A stretch of 64,000 nt of DNA from Isoetes taiwanensis. Lineage: Eukaryota; Streptophyta; Lycopodiopsida; Isoetales; Isoetaceae. The stretch covers positions 33,060,177 to 33,124,176 of the forward strand of contig JAJEKV010000001.1 in NCBI GenBank assembly GCA_021234155.1. The letters are read 5' to 3'. Below are positions 34,765 to 45,900 of this stretch, one piece after another. The translations under genes and the position numbers were made by a program. A model generated the notes under the pieces. It searched no databases. It saw only the letters and a program-made list of their open reading frames with translations, and had not been told where the DNA came from. Position 1 is the first letter of the stretch, and every line of letters begins with the position of its first letter.

Positions 34765-36400
34765 AGTATCACGATAAACCCTTCGGTAGGATCTGTGCTG
34801 GCTATTGATGTTTGGGGCTCTATTCGTTCCTTATCGGTTTTTTCCTCAACTCTCAATCTTGACCATTGATGGCTAGCATAGTCGTGGCATTGTGCCAGAT
34901 CCACGACCCATAACATTTTTACTTAAGAAAAACACATACCATATGGTACAATGGAAAAGTGCAAACCATGCCGTTCTCGTCGATCAAACTGAAGGCGAAA
35001 TTTTGGCCTTGCTCCGCACCCTGCTTATTAGCGTCTGGTCTAAATTCCAGCAAAGAACAAAATAGCATTTGGATAAGACCTTTGAGGAGCACATTTGGAG
35101 GAATCGAACCTCGAAGGCCATACGAACCTCACCGGAGAGGAAGCGCGGCTGGGCCATCGCATTATGCGATATCATAACGAAACCCAAAATCTGCTTCTCG
35201 AAACTATGTGCTGTAATGGGACTCTCCCGAACAACCCGATACCTCTATTAAGCACTCAAAGCATGCGCGCTGGCGGACTACTCTATCACGGAATTCATGC
35301 GTTATTAAAGGTTTGGTGGCGATTCGCCGACACAGTACCTCGATACCGCTTCCATACGTCTGAAATAGACCTCTGCCCGGCTTGCATCTGTGGGAAAAAT
35401 GAATTGCGACCATCATGAGGGATTGAGTAGGCTCAATAAGCGCCAGTGTAGATCTCCTGTATCCCGATTAAACCCTCTCTCTTTGATATTTTCAAAGCGC
35501 CATACGCCTGTTTCTATCCTTCGCCTTGCATGCTTTCCGGACAACGGCCCAATTGTCGGCAAGGCCTTTCTGCAGGCGTGAAGAATGGCATGCCATCCAC
35601 ACATGCGCTAGCGGACATGCCATGTCGCCATTCCGCGCTATCCTGCATTGCCGCACGTACTAGAAAGCCAAGAAAACACATGCCATTTGCGATTTGAGAC
35701 ATCTACCTTCGGGCAACAAGCGGCTTCAAATGAAGCTAAAAATCTGATTTGACTACATTTTTATACGATACAAGAGAAATCTTGTAGGCTCATGCGAAAT
35801 ACGCTTTAATACCGACTGATAATTAGAAGTTTATTGGGATCTATTGAAGTAAAGCTATTGATATTGTGGGGGGCTCCATGTCCCACTAAACCTCCGATGT
35901 TTTATTTTAAATTGGGAGGAGCTTCCGCATAATGTTGGGGATTCATGATTGTATTGCGTATTGTACCGTAGTCTTTAATGTTGAGAACGTTTCTACTTAT
36001 TTTAGATGTCAAATTTCTATTTACATTATTGTGTGGATGGTTTTCTTGGAGCGGTTGAAAAGGAGAAAGCCCGAATTTCATGAAGTGGGTCAGGAGCTCC
36101 GCGATTGTTGGTTTTCTATTTGTGAGCAAGGGTAAACAAGAAATGAGAGTAGTTTTGTTTTGCAGATGTACTTGCAGAAGTGGCATGAATTAATGACCAC
36201 GAGAACGTATTAGGATGTGGCGATGGGGCCTTTCAGGACTAGCATTTGTTATAGAGGACTATTCTTTTCAATCTAGAATGGAGTATTTTTAGAATTTGAT
36301 TGGTAAATGTTTTTTTAAAGGTGAAAATTATGGGACAAGTTGATGCCAATTACTTGGCTAATATCTTTACCAAAAACATACACTTTCTAAGGTCACTTTC
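34765..36400. other. Intergenic region upstream of the branching-enzyme-like gene
   Basis: No gene is supported. GC content rises between about 34,950 and 35,700. Several short overlapping open frames appear there on both strands, none resembling a family. The only interpretable piece is the tRNA-like SINE head at about 35,100-35,160. Confidence 0.5.
35095..35160 (-). repeat. tRNA-derived SINE-like head
   Basis: On the minus strand an A-box-like TGGCCCAGCCG (35146-35156, one mismatch to TRGYNNARNGG) is followed by a perfect B box GTTCGATTC (35101-35109). CCGGTGAGG lies between them, and the A-to-B spacing is about 47 bases. No acceptor stem or anticodon arm can be folded, so it is not a tRNA gene. 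This is the RNA polymerase III promoter head of a SINE. The body and ends were not delimited. Confidence 0.45.
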
Positions 36401-36419
36401 AAACATTTCAACGTAAAAT

Positions 36420-36870
36420 TTCAGCATTCATTAAATTTCAAACCTTTGCACATCATCATCATCATATTGAAACTAAAAAACCATTACATTGCTATTCACA
36501 TTTCAACACAACGGATTACAGCAGAGAAAAAGAAATACATACACACAGCATATATGCAAGCTACTAGAAACTCCTATTACATGAACAATGCTTTTCTTGG
36601 AGCACCCCGATACTAGGATCATGTATATGCAGCCTAAATTGCATCAAGGAAGACATAATAAAACAAGCGTTCAAATGAAGCCGGCCCGATGCTCCGGCTG
36701 CTTGCCTTATAGAAGAAAACCGCAGGCGGCGACGAGCACCCCAGGCATGATGACCCACCCAAGCGGGGCCTGATGAAATTTATTGCTCGATCTGCGTGCG
36801 AAGCACGATTCTATTCAAAGGCGGGGAAGAAGAATAGAGGCTGGCGCACTGACAACTAAGCCCTGAAAAA
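36420..36870 (-). other. Possible 3'-terminal exon and 3' UTR of an unidentified gene
   Basis: On the minus strand, TTTTTCAG at about 36,865 is a good splice acceptor. One frame after it ends RIVLRTQIEQ-stop. A second frame, opened by a later AG, reads KFHQAPLGWVIMPG and ends VLVAACGFLL-stop at about 36,712. The next 280 bases are T-rich and stop-rich, like a plant 3' UTR. No upstream exon was recognised between 36.9 and 40 kb, so the gene, if real, is unidentified. It could be a decayed retrocopy or chance. Confidence 0.25.
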
Positions 36871-36924
36871 GCGAGAACACAATAGCAGTTTAACCAATAT
36901 CACGTAACTGGCACCATAAAATGA

Positions 36925-36990
36925 CTCGAGGAATCGAACTATCAAGACCCATCGCGGGTGGTACCGAAGACTTGTTAGGAAACTTCGCGA
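36925..36990 (-). repeat. tRNA-derived SINE-like head
   Basis: The minus strand has a perfect B box GTTCGATTC (36931-36939), preceded by GATGGGTCTTGATA and, further up, TTCCTAACAAGTCTTCGG. Together these resemble the tRNA-related head of plant SINEs. It has no foldable acceptor stem. The rest of the element is not delimited. Confidence 0.4.
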
Positions 36991-37439
36991 GCGACAATAT
37001 AAGACAACAAACTATGATAGAACTCTCAACTCCGGAACATCACACACAAATCCACCAATATTTCCTCTCGGCCAAAGCGGAAGTACACTGAGTACTTCCT
37101 TTCCACCGGCGCTATAAATGCCGGGGAATTTGCACTACAGGATGGAATGGCGGTGCCAGCCGGCGGAAATCGACATCCGACCCTAACATTGTATGCAGGA
37201 GCTTGGTGCGCCCGAGACACGGAAATAGATGCGTGCTTTTCGCGTCATGAAGTTTGAAGAAACGCTATAAAAAGATAGAAGTCAGGAGAGCGCAGGATTT
37301 CAAAAGAATTCCAATAAATATAAAGTACTGGCCCAGTTCCAATGTTTTTAAACCTTGACGGGCGGGCGTGAGACGAACGAAGACGAGCGAGATAGTATTG
37401 TTTACATGGAGTACCCACATTAGCGTACGGCGCAAGGAC

Positions 37440-37500
37440 ACATGGCTGGTTTTGAGAGACTTGAACACAAGATCTCTTAATTGCTAACCCAATGGACACT
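37440..37500 (-). repeat. tRNA-derived SINE-like head
   Basis: On the minus strand CCATTGGGTTAGCAATTAAG is followed by AGATCTTGT and a perfect B box GTTCAAGTC (37458-37466). TTAGCA plus AAGAG.TCTTG.GTTC is the usual look of a SINE head derived from a tRNA that has lost its anticodon arm. It is the third such minus-strand head within 2.4 kb. Confidence 0.4.
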
Positions 37501-37860
37501 TAGATATTTTCTCTTATGTTAGGTTTATAATACTTACAACATGATTTAAAATTTTGCACATGGTTTTAAGATGTAGAAGTGATAGTAAAAGCAATAAAAC
37601 GAAACTATTATCTGTTTATCACAGAATCTTTACACTAGCTTGTCCACCTTCTAAGATTGGATTTCACTACAGTTTAAAACACAGGTTTTAAATATATACG
37701 ATAGAGATATGAATGATTGCGTATATAAAATTCTGTATTTAGAATAGATTAAGAAATGGGTGTGTGCATATTAGAATATTATAAATTGATTTAAATGTGG
37801 ATTTACAAGTGTTTTTAAATGGACATAAGATTGTATACATTATTCATGGGGCCAGGATAG

Positions 37861-37933
37861 TTAAAAAATGTCGTGCAATGAACAGCTTTCAAAAGTATAT
37901 AATGGTGTTTAATTAAACACGACATTTTTTTAA
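37861..37933. repeat. Inverted repeat with central palindrome
   Basis: Left arm TTAAAAAATGTCGTG (37861-37875) is complementary to the right arm at 37918-37933 (CACGACATTTTTTTAA, one extra T). The right arm overlaps a perfect 16-bp palindrome GTGTTTAATTAAACAC (37905-37920). The whole could fold into a hairpin or be a tiny non-autonomous DNA transposon remnant. Confidence 0.6.
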
Positions 37934-38280
37934 CATCACATCTTCGTTTAACGTTATGATTATATGCTTTTCAATGCCATGTGGTAACATTTAATCGAAT
38001 GTGTGCAAGCGTATTGAGGCACCGTGAAATGTAAGCGATCATGCAACGTACTTTATATATTATAGCGCATATATATATTAACGGTTCGACAGCCAATGCT
38101 TGTATCAAAGTACAAAAGAATTAAAATGTGATACATTTCGTATTTTGAAAACGCTTACATAGATATTTTTATATGAATACATGATGAGCGAATATCTTTG
38201 ATAAAGTATCGTGTTAATGTAATAATATAGAAGCTCTTCTATAATCACTCCAATAACATGGAAATACATCTGACATTAAT

Positions 38281-38358
38281 GTTAGAAAATTGGTCCATAT
38301 CCTATCCTCCTATTATATGATAAGAAAATAGTGTCAGAAAGTTGGTCCATATCCTATC
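38281..38358. repeat. Short direct repeat
   Basis: A 26-bp unit containing TTGGTCCATATCCTATC occurs at 38281-38306 and 38333-38358 with two substitutions. The intervening 26 bases are AT-rich. Confidence 0.75.
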
Positions 38359-38640
38359 TCACATAATATAAACTTGAAAATAATTAATACCCATTTGTGA
38401 GTATATAAACAGTGGGGTAGAATCGCCCCCATAGGTATTAAAAGGCACTTGCGTATACAGACCCTCAATCGGAGTCCCTAAAATGAAAAGTTTAGAATAC
38501 TTTCGAATTAGTAATAGATGTAAGTAAGCTCTTCAATAGGTGATACTTTTAAATTATTGGCAGTAGATGGCATTCATGTAATCTCATTGTATACTTTGAA
38601 ATTAATGGTAGTAAATGTCAATAATCTCATGAGCGATACC

Positions 38641-39380
38641 TTAGAATTGGTAGTAGAGTGTAAATCCGGCGAAAATAGACAAAAGGGAAAAAGAAACGGG
38701 ATAAAGAAAGGAAATAGAAAGAGGAGACATTAGATAAAGAAGGGATAATCTTACAAGTGATACTTTAAAAGAGGTCTCCATAGATGGGAGTAACATGGGT
38801 AGATGTGGTTTTGTCCAAATCAAAGCGAGGATTATAAAAACTGGCCCGAGGCATACGGTAGAAGAGGAATAATTAAGAAAGAGGGTCCCAGCATGAACGC
38901 TTGCCAAATTGACCAGCGAACGCGGGTAAATACTTAGAAAGAAGGGACCATCTCGCGGTGATGCGCTGGGGATACCTAGATGGGGAGTAACATGGATAAG
39001 GCGATGCTTTTATCGAACAAAAACTATTCGCCCGAAACGAGCCTTACCGGCGAAAGGACTGCGCTTTCGGTTTGCGGGCATCTTTGGCACTAACGGGAAG
39101 AGCACCGCGGGGAACTCACAAAAACCACAAAAACTTGCTTGAATCCATTTTTCCCCTTTGTCCTTTACTTGATGGGATCTTGAAGAAGGTCGTCTCGAGA
39201 TCATGACAAAAGGTTTTTCCTATTTTTAACACGCGGCGCGCCCTCGCGCCAATAGCGCTAACTTCGAGGGGTTAAGATTAGAGATAATTATCTCTGCGGC
39301 ATATATATAAAAAATCGTAGAACTTTTTATCTCACCAAATTAGGTATAGTGTAGGGGATAAAAAAATTACAATATTAATG
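38641..39380. other. No recognisable gene
   Basis: Mixed composition with short open frames only. The minus-strand frame at 39010-39204 is proline/phenylalanine-rich but matches nothing I know. A GC-rich patch (CGCGGCGCGCCCTCGCGCC) occurs near 39,232. Confidence 0.4.
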
Positions 39381-39428
39381 AGAGAGAGGGAGAGGGAGAG
39401 GAGATGGAGGAGAGGGGGGAGAGTAAGG
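39381..39428. repeat. GA-rich purine tract
   Basis: Nearly uninterrupted purines (AGAGAGAGGG, GGGAGAGGAG and similar) cover about 48 bases. Such tracts mutate by slippage and sometimes lie in plant promoters. No gene start is recognisable next to it. Confidence 0.7.
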
Positions 39429-39730
39429 CGCGCGTGGAGTGCGCCACTATAGATTACTGCATCCGAAGCGACAAGTGCTACAGCGGGAAGTGCGAGGGGC
39501 ACGATACAAAAATATAGAGAAAACTGGTCGATCCATCACCATACTTTGTTAGAATGGCGAAACCAGCGGTGTTAAAGGCCAATACTAGGTATTGGGCTTC
39601 GAGAGGAGGAGGAGGCTTTGGAACAAAGCAATTGGCTCGAGCCCAGATGAAGTATGATAGCAGCTTGACATAGATATATAGTAGGCGAATTACCTGCAAA
39701 GAAAACCTCGCCATAAGCTTCGAGGCTATA

Positions 39731-39836
39731 GATAGACTTGGCGCCCAAAATGGCGTGATACCCAGCGATGTCCTTTCGGAATGGTGGTTCTCTTCTTTTT
39801 ATATAGATAGATTTGGCCCCAAAATGGCGTGATACC
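39731..39836. repeat. Imperfect direct duplication, about 75 bp apart
   Basis: The segment CAAAATGGCGTGATACC with its upstream GATAGA.TTGG occurs at 39731-39762 and 39806-39836 with few differences. The 44 bases between include ATATAG and pyrimidine runs. It looks like a local tandem duplication. Confidence 0.65.
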
Positions 39837-39904
39837 AAGGCAATTATCCCTTTCACGGTGATGGTCCATACATAAAGAGAAGAGAACCATGGCATTATTC
39901 TCAA

Positions 39905-40480
39905 AATAATAGGTCAATCCAGCTAGTGGATAATAAAAGAAATTAAGGAAAATCTCCAAAATACCCTTATGTTTTGCTAAAATTTCCAAAACGCCCCTAG
40001 TTTTGGAGGTATTTTAATGGAAATGATTATAACTTTTTTAAGATAATCGAAATAAGAATGTATTCTGCAGATTAATTATAGAAGAGAATTGAGTTCTTTC
40101 TATGAGGATTTAAAGATCTCTGGTGAGAAGATAAGAAATCTTAAGTTATAGTCGAAATCATAGAATTTGTCTGATGTTGCTTGTATTTAAACTAGGTAGA
40201 ATATGATTTTATCGTCCACGGAGCATAACTTGTGATTTTAGGCTCTGATTTAGGTGATCTTAATTTTGATGGAAAGATCCCATCCTCCACTACAATATAT
40301 CTAAAAGACATACTCCCATATTTGAATCGTCATAAAAAGATTATGATCATTTTCATAAAAATACTACTCAAAATAGTGGCATTGATTGTAAAACGTAAGA
40401 ATGACCACCTGGAAGTTCAAAATTACAGTATTTAAATTTAAGAAACCCAAGTAGTAAAAATTGTCGTATTCAAATTCATG
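39905..40480. other. AT-rich spacer downstream of the cysteine-rich protein gene
   Basis: No gene was seen. The right part should hold the 3' UTR and polyadenylation region of the minus-strand gene that ends at 40607. Confidence 0.4.
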
Positions 40481-40606
40481 TAATATAATATCTGTTTTGC
40501 CATCTTCACAAGAGAGAACCTTAAAACTTGTACAAATTAAATTTCATATCATTCTTGTTCCATTAAACTCCAGTTCTTGTAATATACATGTTTATATAGC
40601 AATTAC

Positions 40607-42849
40607 CTATAACATAGGTGGACTATATCCCAAGCTATTCAAGTCTATATATTGGGAGGGTTCCTGCCGATTGCGATGCATTTTTACAGCAGCCACAAAT
40701 GCTCCAAAGGTGAGAACCAAAAGAAATATAAGGAACAGAAGAACCTTTGTATGGCTGCCTCTTGTTGTGGCATTTTGCTCCCATAGTCCATCCAAAGTCA
40801 GCTCAGTGTCCCCCCCAGCAGACAAAAGAACGTTTGCAACTCCAGCCTACAATTATGATCAAATGAATAAGATGAGTCTTCTTGAGTGTTCCCAAAGATG
40901 CATTAACTTTTACCTGCATCATTCCAGACACAGACTGATATATGTGTAAAATAATTGGCTCAAAGAACAAATATGACTTCGGCTTTTTTTTGCACCATTC
41001 ACATCTTGTGCCCTCTTGAATGTCACAAACACCAATAAAACCAGGGGCAGTCTCCTCGGAAAACAGATCACATATTGGCTTATGCCAGATTCTCTCAAAA
41101 ATGTCTTTTGCAGTTGACAATGACATATTGACCTGGTAAGCACTGGCCTGTAGTTCTGTCATAACCTGGCAGCAAATATAGTCCATAAATTTTTTCTCCG
41201 ATAGCAACTGCATGGGAAATTGAATTAGTTATGACATACATACCACACCAAATGTTAGGAATTGGCCACATGCACAAGTGTGACTTATGGCATCACACAT
41301 CTTCTTGCATGGAAGTACAAGACTAAGTGCTTGAATCATATGGGGAACAAAGCCCTTTAATCCTTCTCTTGCAGATTCTTTTTTGCCTGCTATAGATGAA
41401 AGTACTGGCTGCCAATAGATCAGTATGTCAAATATGAAAGCTAGACAATAGAGGTAAGCATATGGGACTTGTCAATTTTTTTGTAAGCCACATATATATA
41501 CAACACAAAGTCAGTAGAAACATCAAACAACTGAAAAATAAGCAAAACTGTACAAAGTCTTACAAAAACGTTAACACCAAACTTACCAATATTTCATCAA
41601 TAACGTAACTAAATGCACCACAATGAGGAAGAACTTGTCCACACCAGAACTGTTGTATAGCCATTGAACATTGCAAGCATTCTGTGTATCCCACAAAAAA
41701 GAATGTAAACAAGCTGATAATATTCCCAGAATAAACTCATAAGGAATATCCATGAACATAATTGCCTGAACACAGCAAGCAGCTACGTGCAAACAGGCAT
41801 TGCATTCAACAGAGAAAAGGAGCAAAACTGCCAGATGAACAAGATATGCGTATGATGGGAGGGCTTGCTTCCTTGAACATAATTGTCATAAATACTTTGC
41901 ACTACCTCAATCCTTACCATTTTCATTAAATTTCAGTAATGCTTTTGGATCATTCTTGATCCCTTGTAAAGCACCAGGCTCCAGGGCACAGTCGACAGTT
42001 CTGTTTTTGATATTGCAATGGCTAATAAAAAGTGTATCATCTGGAATTGACACGCATTCATCTACACCACCAAATATGTTGCAGCGAGAGTTTCCAATGC
42101 CCACAAATAATTCACCAACCAGCTTCAAAGTTGCTCGTCCTGATTGGAGTGGCAGGGCAGCAGACATCTGTAATGCACGCTCAAGCTTCTCCACAGAGGA
42201 GGTGTCTGCAGCATTTCATAAGACTGTCAACATCAGCACCAGCATCAGAATCAGAAGACGTCCTAGTAGAACAGATTTGTGTCAAGCAGAAGTCATATAT
42301 AGCAGAAAAGCTTGTGAGGACGATGTGAAGTTTAGTCTCAGTAAGAGGTTTTTTTAATTGGTGAGGATTGGAGAGTATAGAATTAAATATCAGGGAGGAA
42401 AACCCCTCAACAATATACAATTAAAACTGAAGAACCTCACATGGACCGTCCACGAACCAAACAGATGTTCACATTCACAATATCAAAGCAAGGTGAAAAA
42501 TAGATCGAATATGGCTGTACACAGACACACCACAATCAAAGCATCACCGAACCTGAAGAAGGACCCATGAAACATCTGTATATAATATGCAGTGTGATAA
42601 ATTGAAATCATGCCATGCCTAATTCTGTCAGAAATTAGCTTTAAAAGATTTTTATGGACCCCTTAATGAAAAAGAACCCACCACTGACCTACGTATCCCT
42701 AGGGCTAGCAGACCTGGTTTATCCACAGCGATATGCGGAGCGAGAAAAGCATCGACGACATGTAGAGTGAGTATGCCAACAAATATAGCGAACAATAATG
42801 CGACCGGTTCAGCTCCTACGCTCAACCGGGGAAGACGAAGCTGCAACAT
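40607..42849 (-). CDS. Type I membrane protein with Frizzled/Mid1-like cysteine-rich ectodomain
   Basis: Six exons join in one frame with GT-AG borders: 42693-42849, 41918-42205, 41587-41681, 41244-41408, 40914-41207 and 40607-40846. They encode 412 residues plus stop. An in-frame TAG lies four codons before the ATG. Residues 16-32 form a hydrophobic signal peptide, probably cut after VDA34. The ectodomain has about 20 cysteines, including ECLQC-x8-C-x6-C (C150, C153, C162, C169) and LPC-x3-C-x6-C (C214, C218, C225). This spacing is like the Fz CRD (FLC-x6-C ... PC-x3-C-x6-C) and fungal Mid1/animal NALF channel subunits. A transmembrane helix spans about 368-388, followed by a short basic tail ending SLGYSPPML. 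Predicted N-glycosylation sites are at 120, 262 and 358. No frame damage is seen. The function and ligand are unknown, and the family assignment is inference from cysteine spacing. Confidence 0.85.
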
Positions 42850-42929
42850 CGTCTCAAACTACGATCTCACGCCATGGAATTCGGAAATCCTTATTGCCAT
42901 TCCGGCCATTTGAACTCGTTTTACTTTCT

Positions 42930-42959
42930 CCTTTTTCTTTCTTCTTCTTCTTCTTCTTC
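42930..42959 (-). repeat. GAA microsatellite in the presumed 5' UTR
   Basis: CTTCTTCTT repeats on the plus strand give (GAA)n upstream of the start codon at 42849 on the transcribed side. It lies between the TATA-like box and the ATG, so it is probably transcribed. Confidence 0.7.
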
Positions 42960-42979
42960 GAACTTCCTACAATGCGTAG

Positions 42980-42994
42980 TATAATATAAATAAT
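42980..42994 (-). promoter_or_regulatory. TATA-like element of the cysteine-rich protein gene
   Basis: The plus strand reads TATAATATAAATAAT, complement ATTATTTATATTATA, about 130-145 bases upstream of the ATG at 42849. A core TATA box here would leave a leader of about 100 bases containing the GAA repeat. It is a composition-based call. Confidence 0.4.
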
Positions 42995-42999
42995 AAACC

Positions 43000-45900
43000 A
43001 CCATCCTTAACCAAATATGTTATCTTCCTATTAATCTATACGAATTAAGGTTCCCATACTTTCGCTTTGATGACGGGGTTAGGGCGGAAAAAGAGGACGG
43101 GTTTTATTTTTTGTTTAATGAAAGTTGCGGTTTTGCATCGCTTCTTAAGCGTTGGCTGAGCATGTGGAGGCCGCCGTGAGAGAAGTGGCACCGCTTTGTC
43201 TACGGAAGTTTTAACATACTCCAGCATTTCAGGATGAATTGCGACGAATCGAGCCTAAATTGCGGTGATGAATCGAAATGCAACCGCGAAGCAGAACAGG
43301 TTGATTCAAGAATAGATGGGCTTTGATTTTAGCCGTTTACTTATGCTCGCGGGTTTCATCCGCTTTGATCCAGAAGTCCGTGAATCATGAAGTCCGGGTT
43401 TCATCCAAATTTCGCAGGGTCCAGAGTCCGGGCTAGGCCTGTGACGCAGAGGCGACCGCTTCTTCTCGCGATGGGTCTGCATTTCTCTGCCATGGCTATA
43501 CATATTTTCATATATACATATGGATGCGCGAAGTATATGGCGGCATGATATGTATATTCCGACTCGATCCGCATATTTGTAGAATATGCCTAAACCAATG
43601 TGAACTTAAAAAAAAACACAAGGAGGAACAGCCAACATGCCAATAATATACCCAAGACCAATCAAAAATGCCTGGCGGCGAAAGATGGCTGTTCTCTCTC
43701 CATTTCAGGGTAAAGGACTTCAACAATCAGGAATCGTAATTGACTTTGAAGCCCCACCACATTCATTACCACTGCTTAAATTAAAGTGAACTCTACCATA
43801 TTCTTAGAGGCCATTCCAATAAGTGCCTCGATCAATCAGGTATATGGAATCGTTGAGTGTTGCCTGAAACGCTTAGCGATGCTTGATTATTATATCGTAA
43901 GAACAGATTTTCAAACATACCTAAGCAAATAAAGAGATGTGAAGATAAGTATCCACCATTTTGGTCATGAAGTCGAGGGTGAGATGTACCCTATCAAAAT
44001 CACATGCCGGGGGTAGATTTCCATCGTCTCCTTGCAAACTTCATATTTGTAGTGGATCATGGAAAGCATTGGCGATGGACTAATTTGCAAAATGGGAACC
44101 ATGTCCCTCACTGGCCGAGAGTCCAAAATGCAATGGAAGTCTAAAACTAGTTCCTGTGAAAGGTAATTGTTGATGGATTCTAACTTGACAGTTATGCAAG
44201 GATTCATAATGCCTAGATTTTGTGCGATGAAACCGCTCATCATTTTCTATGCAATACCCACTTTAAAGAATAATAATCGCGGATGGATCGCCATATAGTA
44301 AAGTTAGGAAGATGCCTTTGCCCAAAATCGATTTCTTCTGTTTAGTTGTGGAGTATCACCGTGAAGACAAAATTTGTTTCCTATAAAAGAGAAGTTGATG
44401 CATGTTATTTAGAAGGCATATAAGAAATGTTTTAATCCAGGAACATACATTCCAATTAGAGGATATTACAGTAAAAAGCTGATCTTGAAGTGAATAGAGG
44501 ATTGGAGCAAAGATTGTAGGCTAAAGTTGAGAAAGGGTCCAGCTAGTTGCAAGAGCCTGGTCTAGAAGGCCTTGACCGACAGCCCATTAAGATTTAATTT
44601 CCATCCATGCCTAGTATATTTGTTTGATTTGTGACAACCTTACAGAAGGCATAGACTACACCTTTGCATGTGTGGGAAATATTGAATGATGATCAAATAT
44701 ACGAAAGCCAAATAGTATTAACTGAATACAGCACCAATGCTTTTTTATCCTCTAGCACATGCCAAGCATGTAATGACATGCTTGTCAATGCTAACTTGTG
44801 TCATGCAAATTTGCTAGAGTTAAAAGCTTTTGAGCATGCATACCATCAGCTGATACGTGCTTTGAGGATGCGAATCCATGCATTTCCATAGCATATTTAG
44901 ACAAGTCATAATTTCACGAACGTAATGATATGAAAAAATAGCTTCCATGTGTACAAAGACGTTCCCCAATCACATGATTTGATGTCTGTAACAAGAAGGC
45001 ACTCCTTACCACGAGATTAGTGCCTTTGCTAATATGAAGCCATAGGCTCATGCATGTAACTTATTCTGTTACATGGGGAAAGAGTAGGTTATCTTTGGAA
45101 CTTTCATATTGATCTATTTTAGACTTGAACAAGGTATTTGTTCAGTAAATTCAGGTTATATGTTTTTTGAATACGTGACGGATGAACCTAAACCCTGTCG
45201 ATTGCAATCATTTGGAGTCCGTGGTTCAGCTCGAACCACTGGTCTACAATAAATCCAACTATCTCACATGCATTTAAACCGTGACTTTTGTGATAAAGAC
45301 TAAACAACTCAATGTAAGACAATAAGATACCTACACAACACAGCAGAGGATTATCATAAGAGTTATCACAATAACCTCAACAGAGGATTCTCATAGTAGG
45401 AGATTATCACAATAACCTCTTGAATCGCATCGGCTTGTTAATATCTTAAAATGAATCTTACGTCAGATATAAACCCTCCTCAATTTTCAATTTATATGTC
45501 AACCTTCCCTCACACAAAATACCTGCCTCAAGCAGGCCTCGCCATGGGGAGGATTAACCCTCTAATACAATGAAGGAGATGGAGCAGTGTGGATAATCAA
45601 AACATGGGTGTCATCACACTTTTACGATTTCTTTAGGGCTTCCCTTTAGAAGCAGTAGACCAAGATAGGAGGTGACTAGGAATTGACATAATAATAATAA
45701 TAGTAAAGGAGGGAATTTAGCATAATTATTGTGCCTAGATTATCCATTTCTATATGCATCTTCAAGTTCTCCTCATAAAAGTTATATTCTCCCAAACAAA
45801 ATGGTTGTTCTGAAGAAAACTTCTTAAGTCGCCAACAGGATACTTTTACTCACTCATTCCATACACCGCAATTATGAGTATATAGTGTTTATCAATGTCT

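Larger units (their letters stand above)
37501..38640. other. AT-rich non-coding tract
   Basis: This is strongly AT-rich with no gene. It contains an inverted repeat (37861-37933) and a 26-bp direct repeat (38281-38306 and 38333-38358). It may act as a spacer or matrix-attachment-like DNA, but nothing here proves a function. Confidence 0.5.

Noticed and set aside
35095-35130. Possible tRNA gene on the minus strand (GAGGTTCGATTCCTC T-arm)
   Set aside because: The T-arm folds, but there is no matching acceptor stem, D-arm or anticodon loop at the right spacing. It is better read as a SINE head.
40461-40949. Longest plus-strand open frame (162 codons)
   Set aside because: It is antisense to the last two exons of the minus-strand membrane-protein gene, whose splice sites and hydrophobic segments are coherent. 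It is a shadow frame.
41956-42357. Plus-strand open frame of 133 codons
   Set aside because: It is antisense to exon 2 of the cysteine-rich protein gene and shows no motif of its own.
45215-45250. GGTTCAGCTCGAACC hairpin as a tRNA T-arm or SINE B box
   Set aside because: The B box has a mismatch on either strand, no A box is properly spaced, and no acceptor stem exists.
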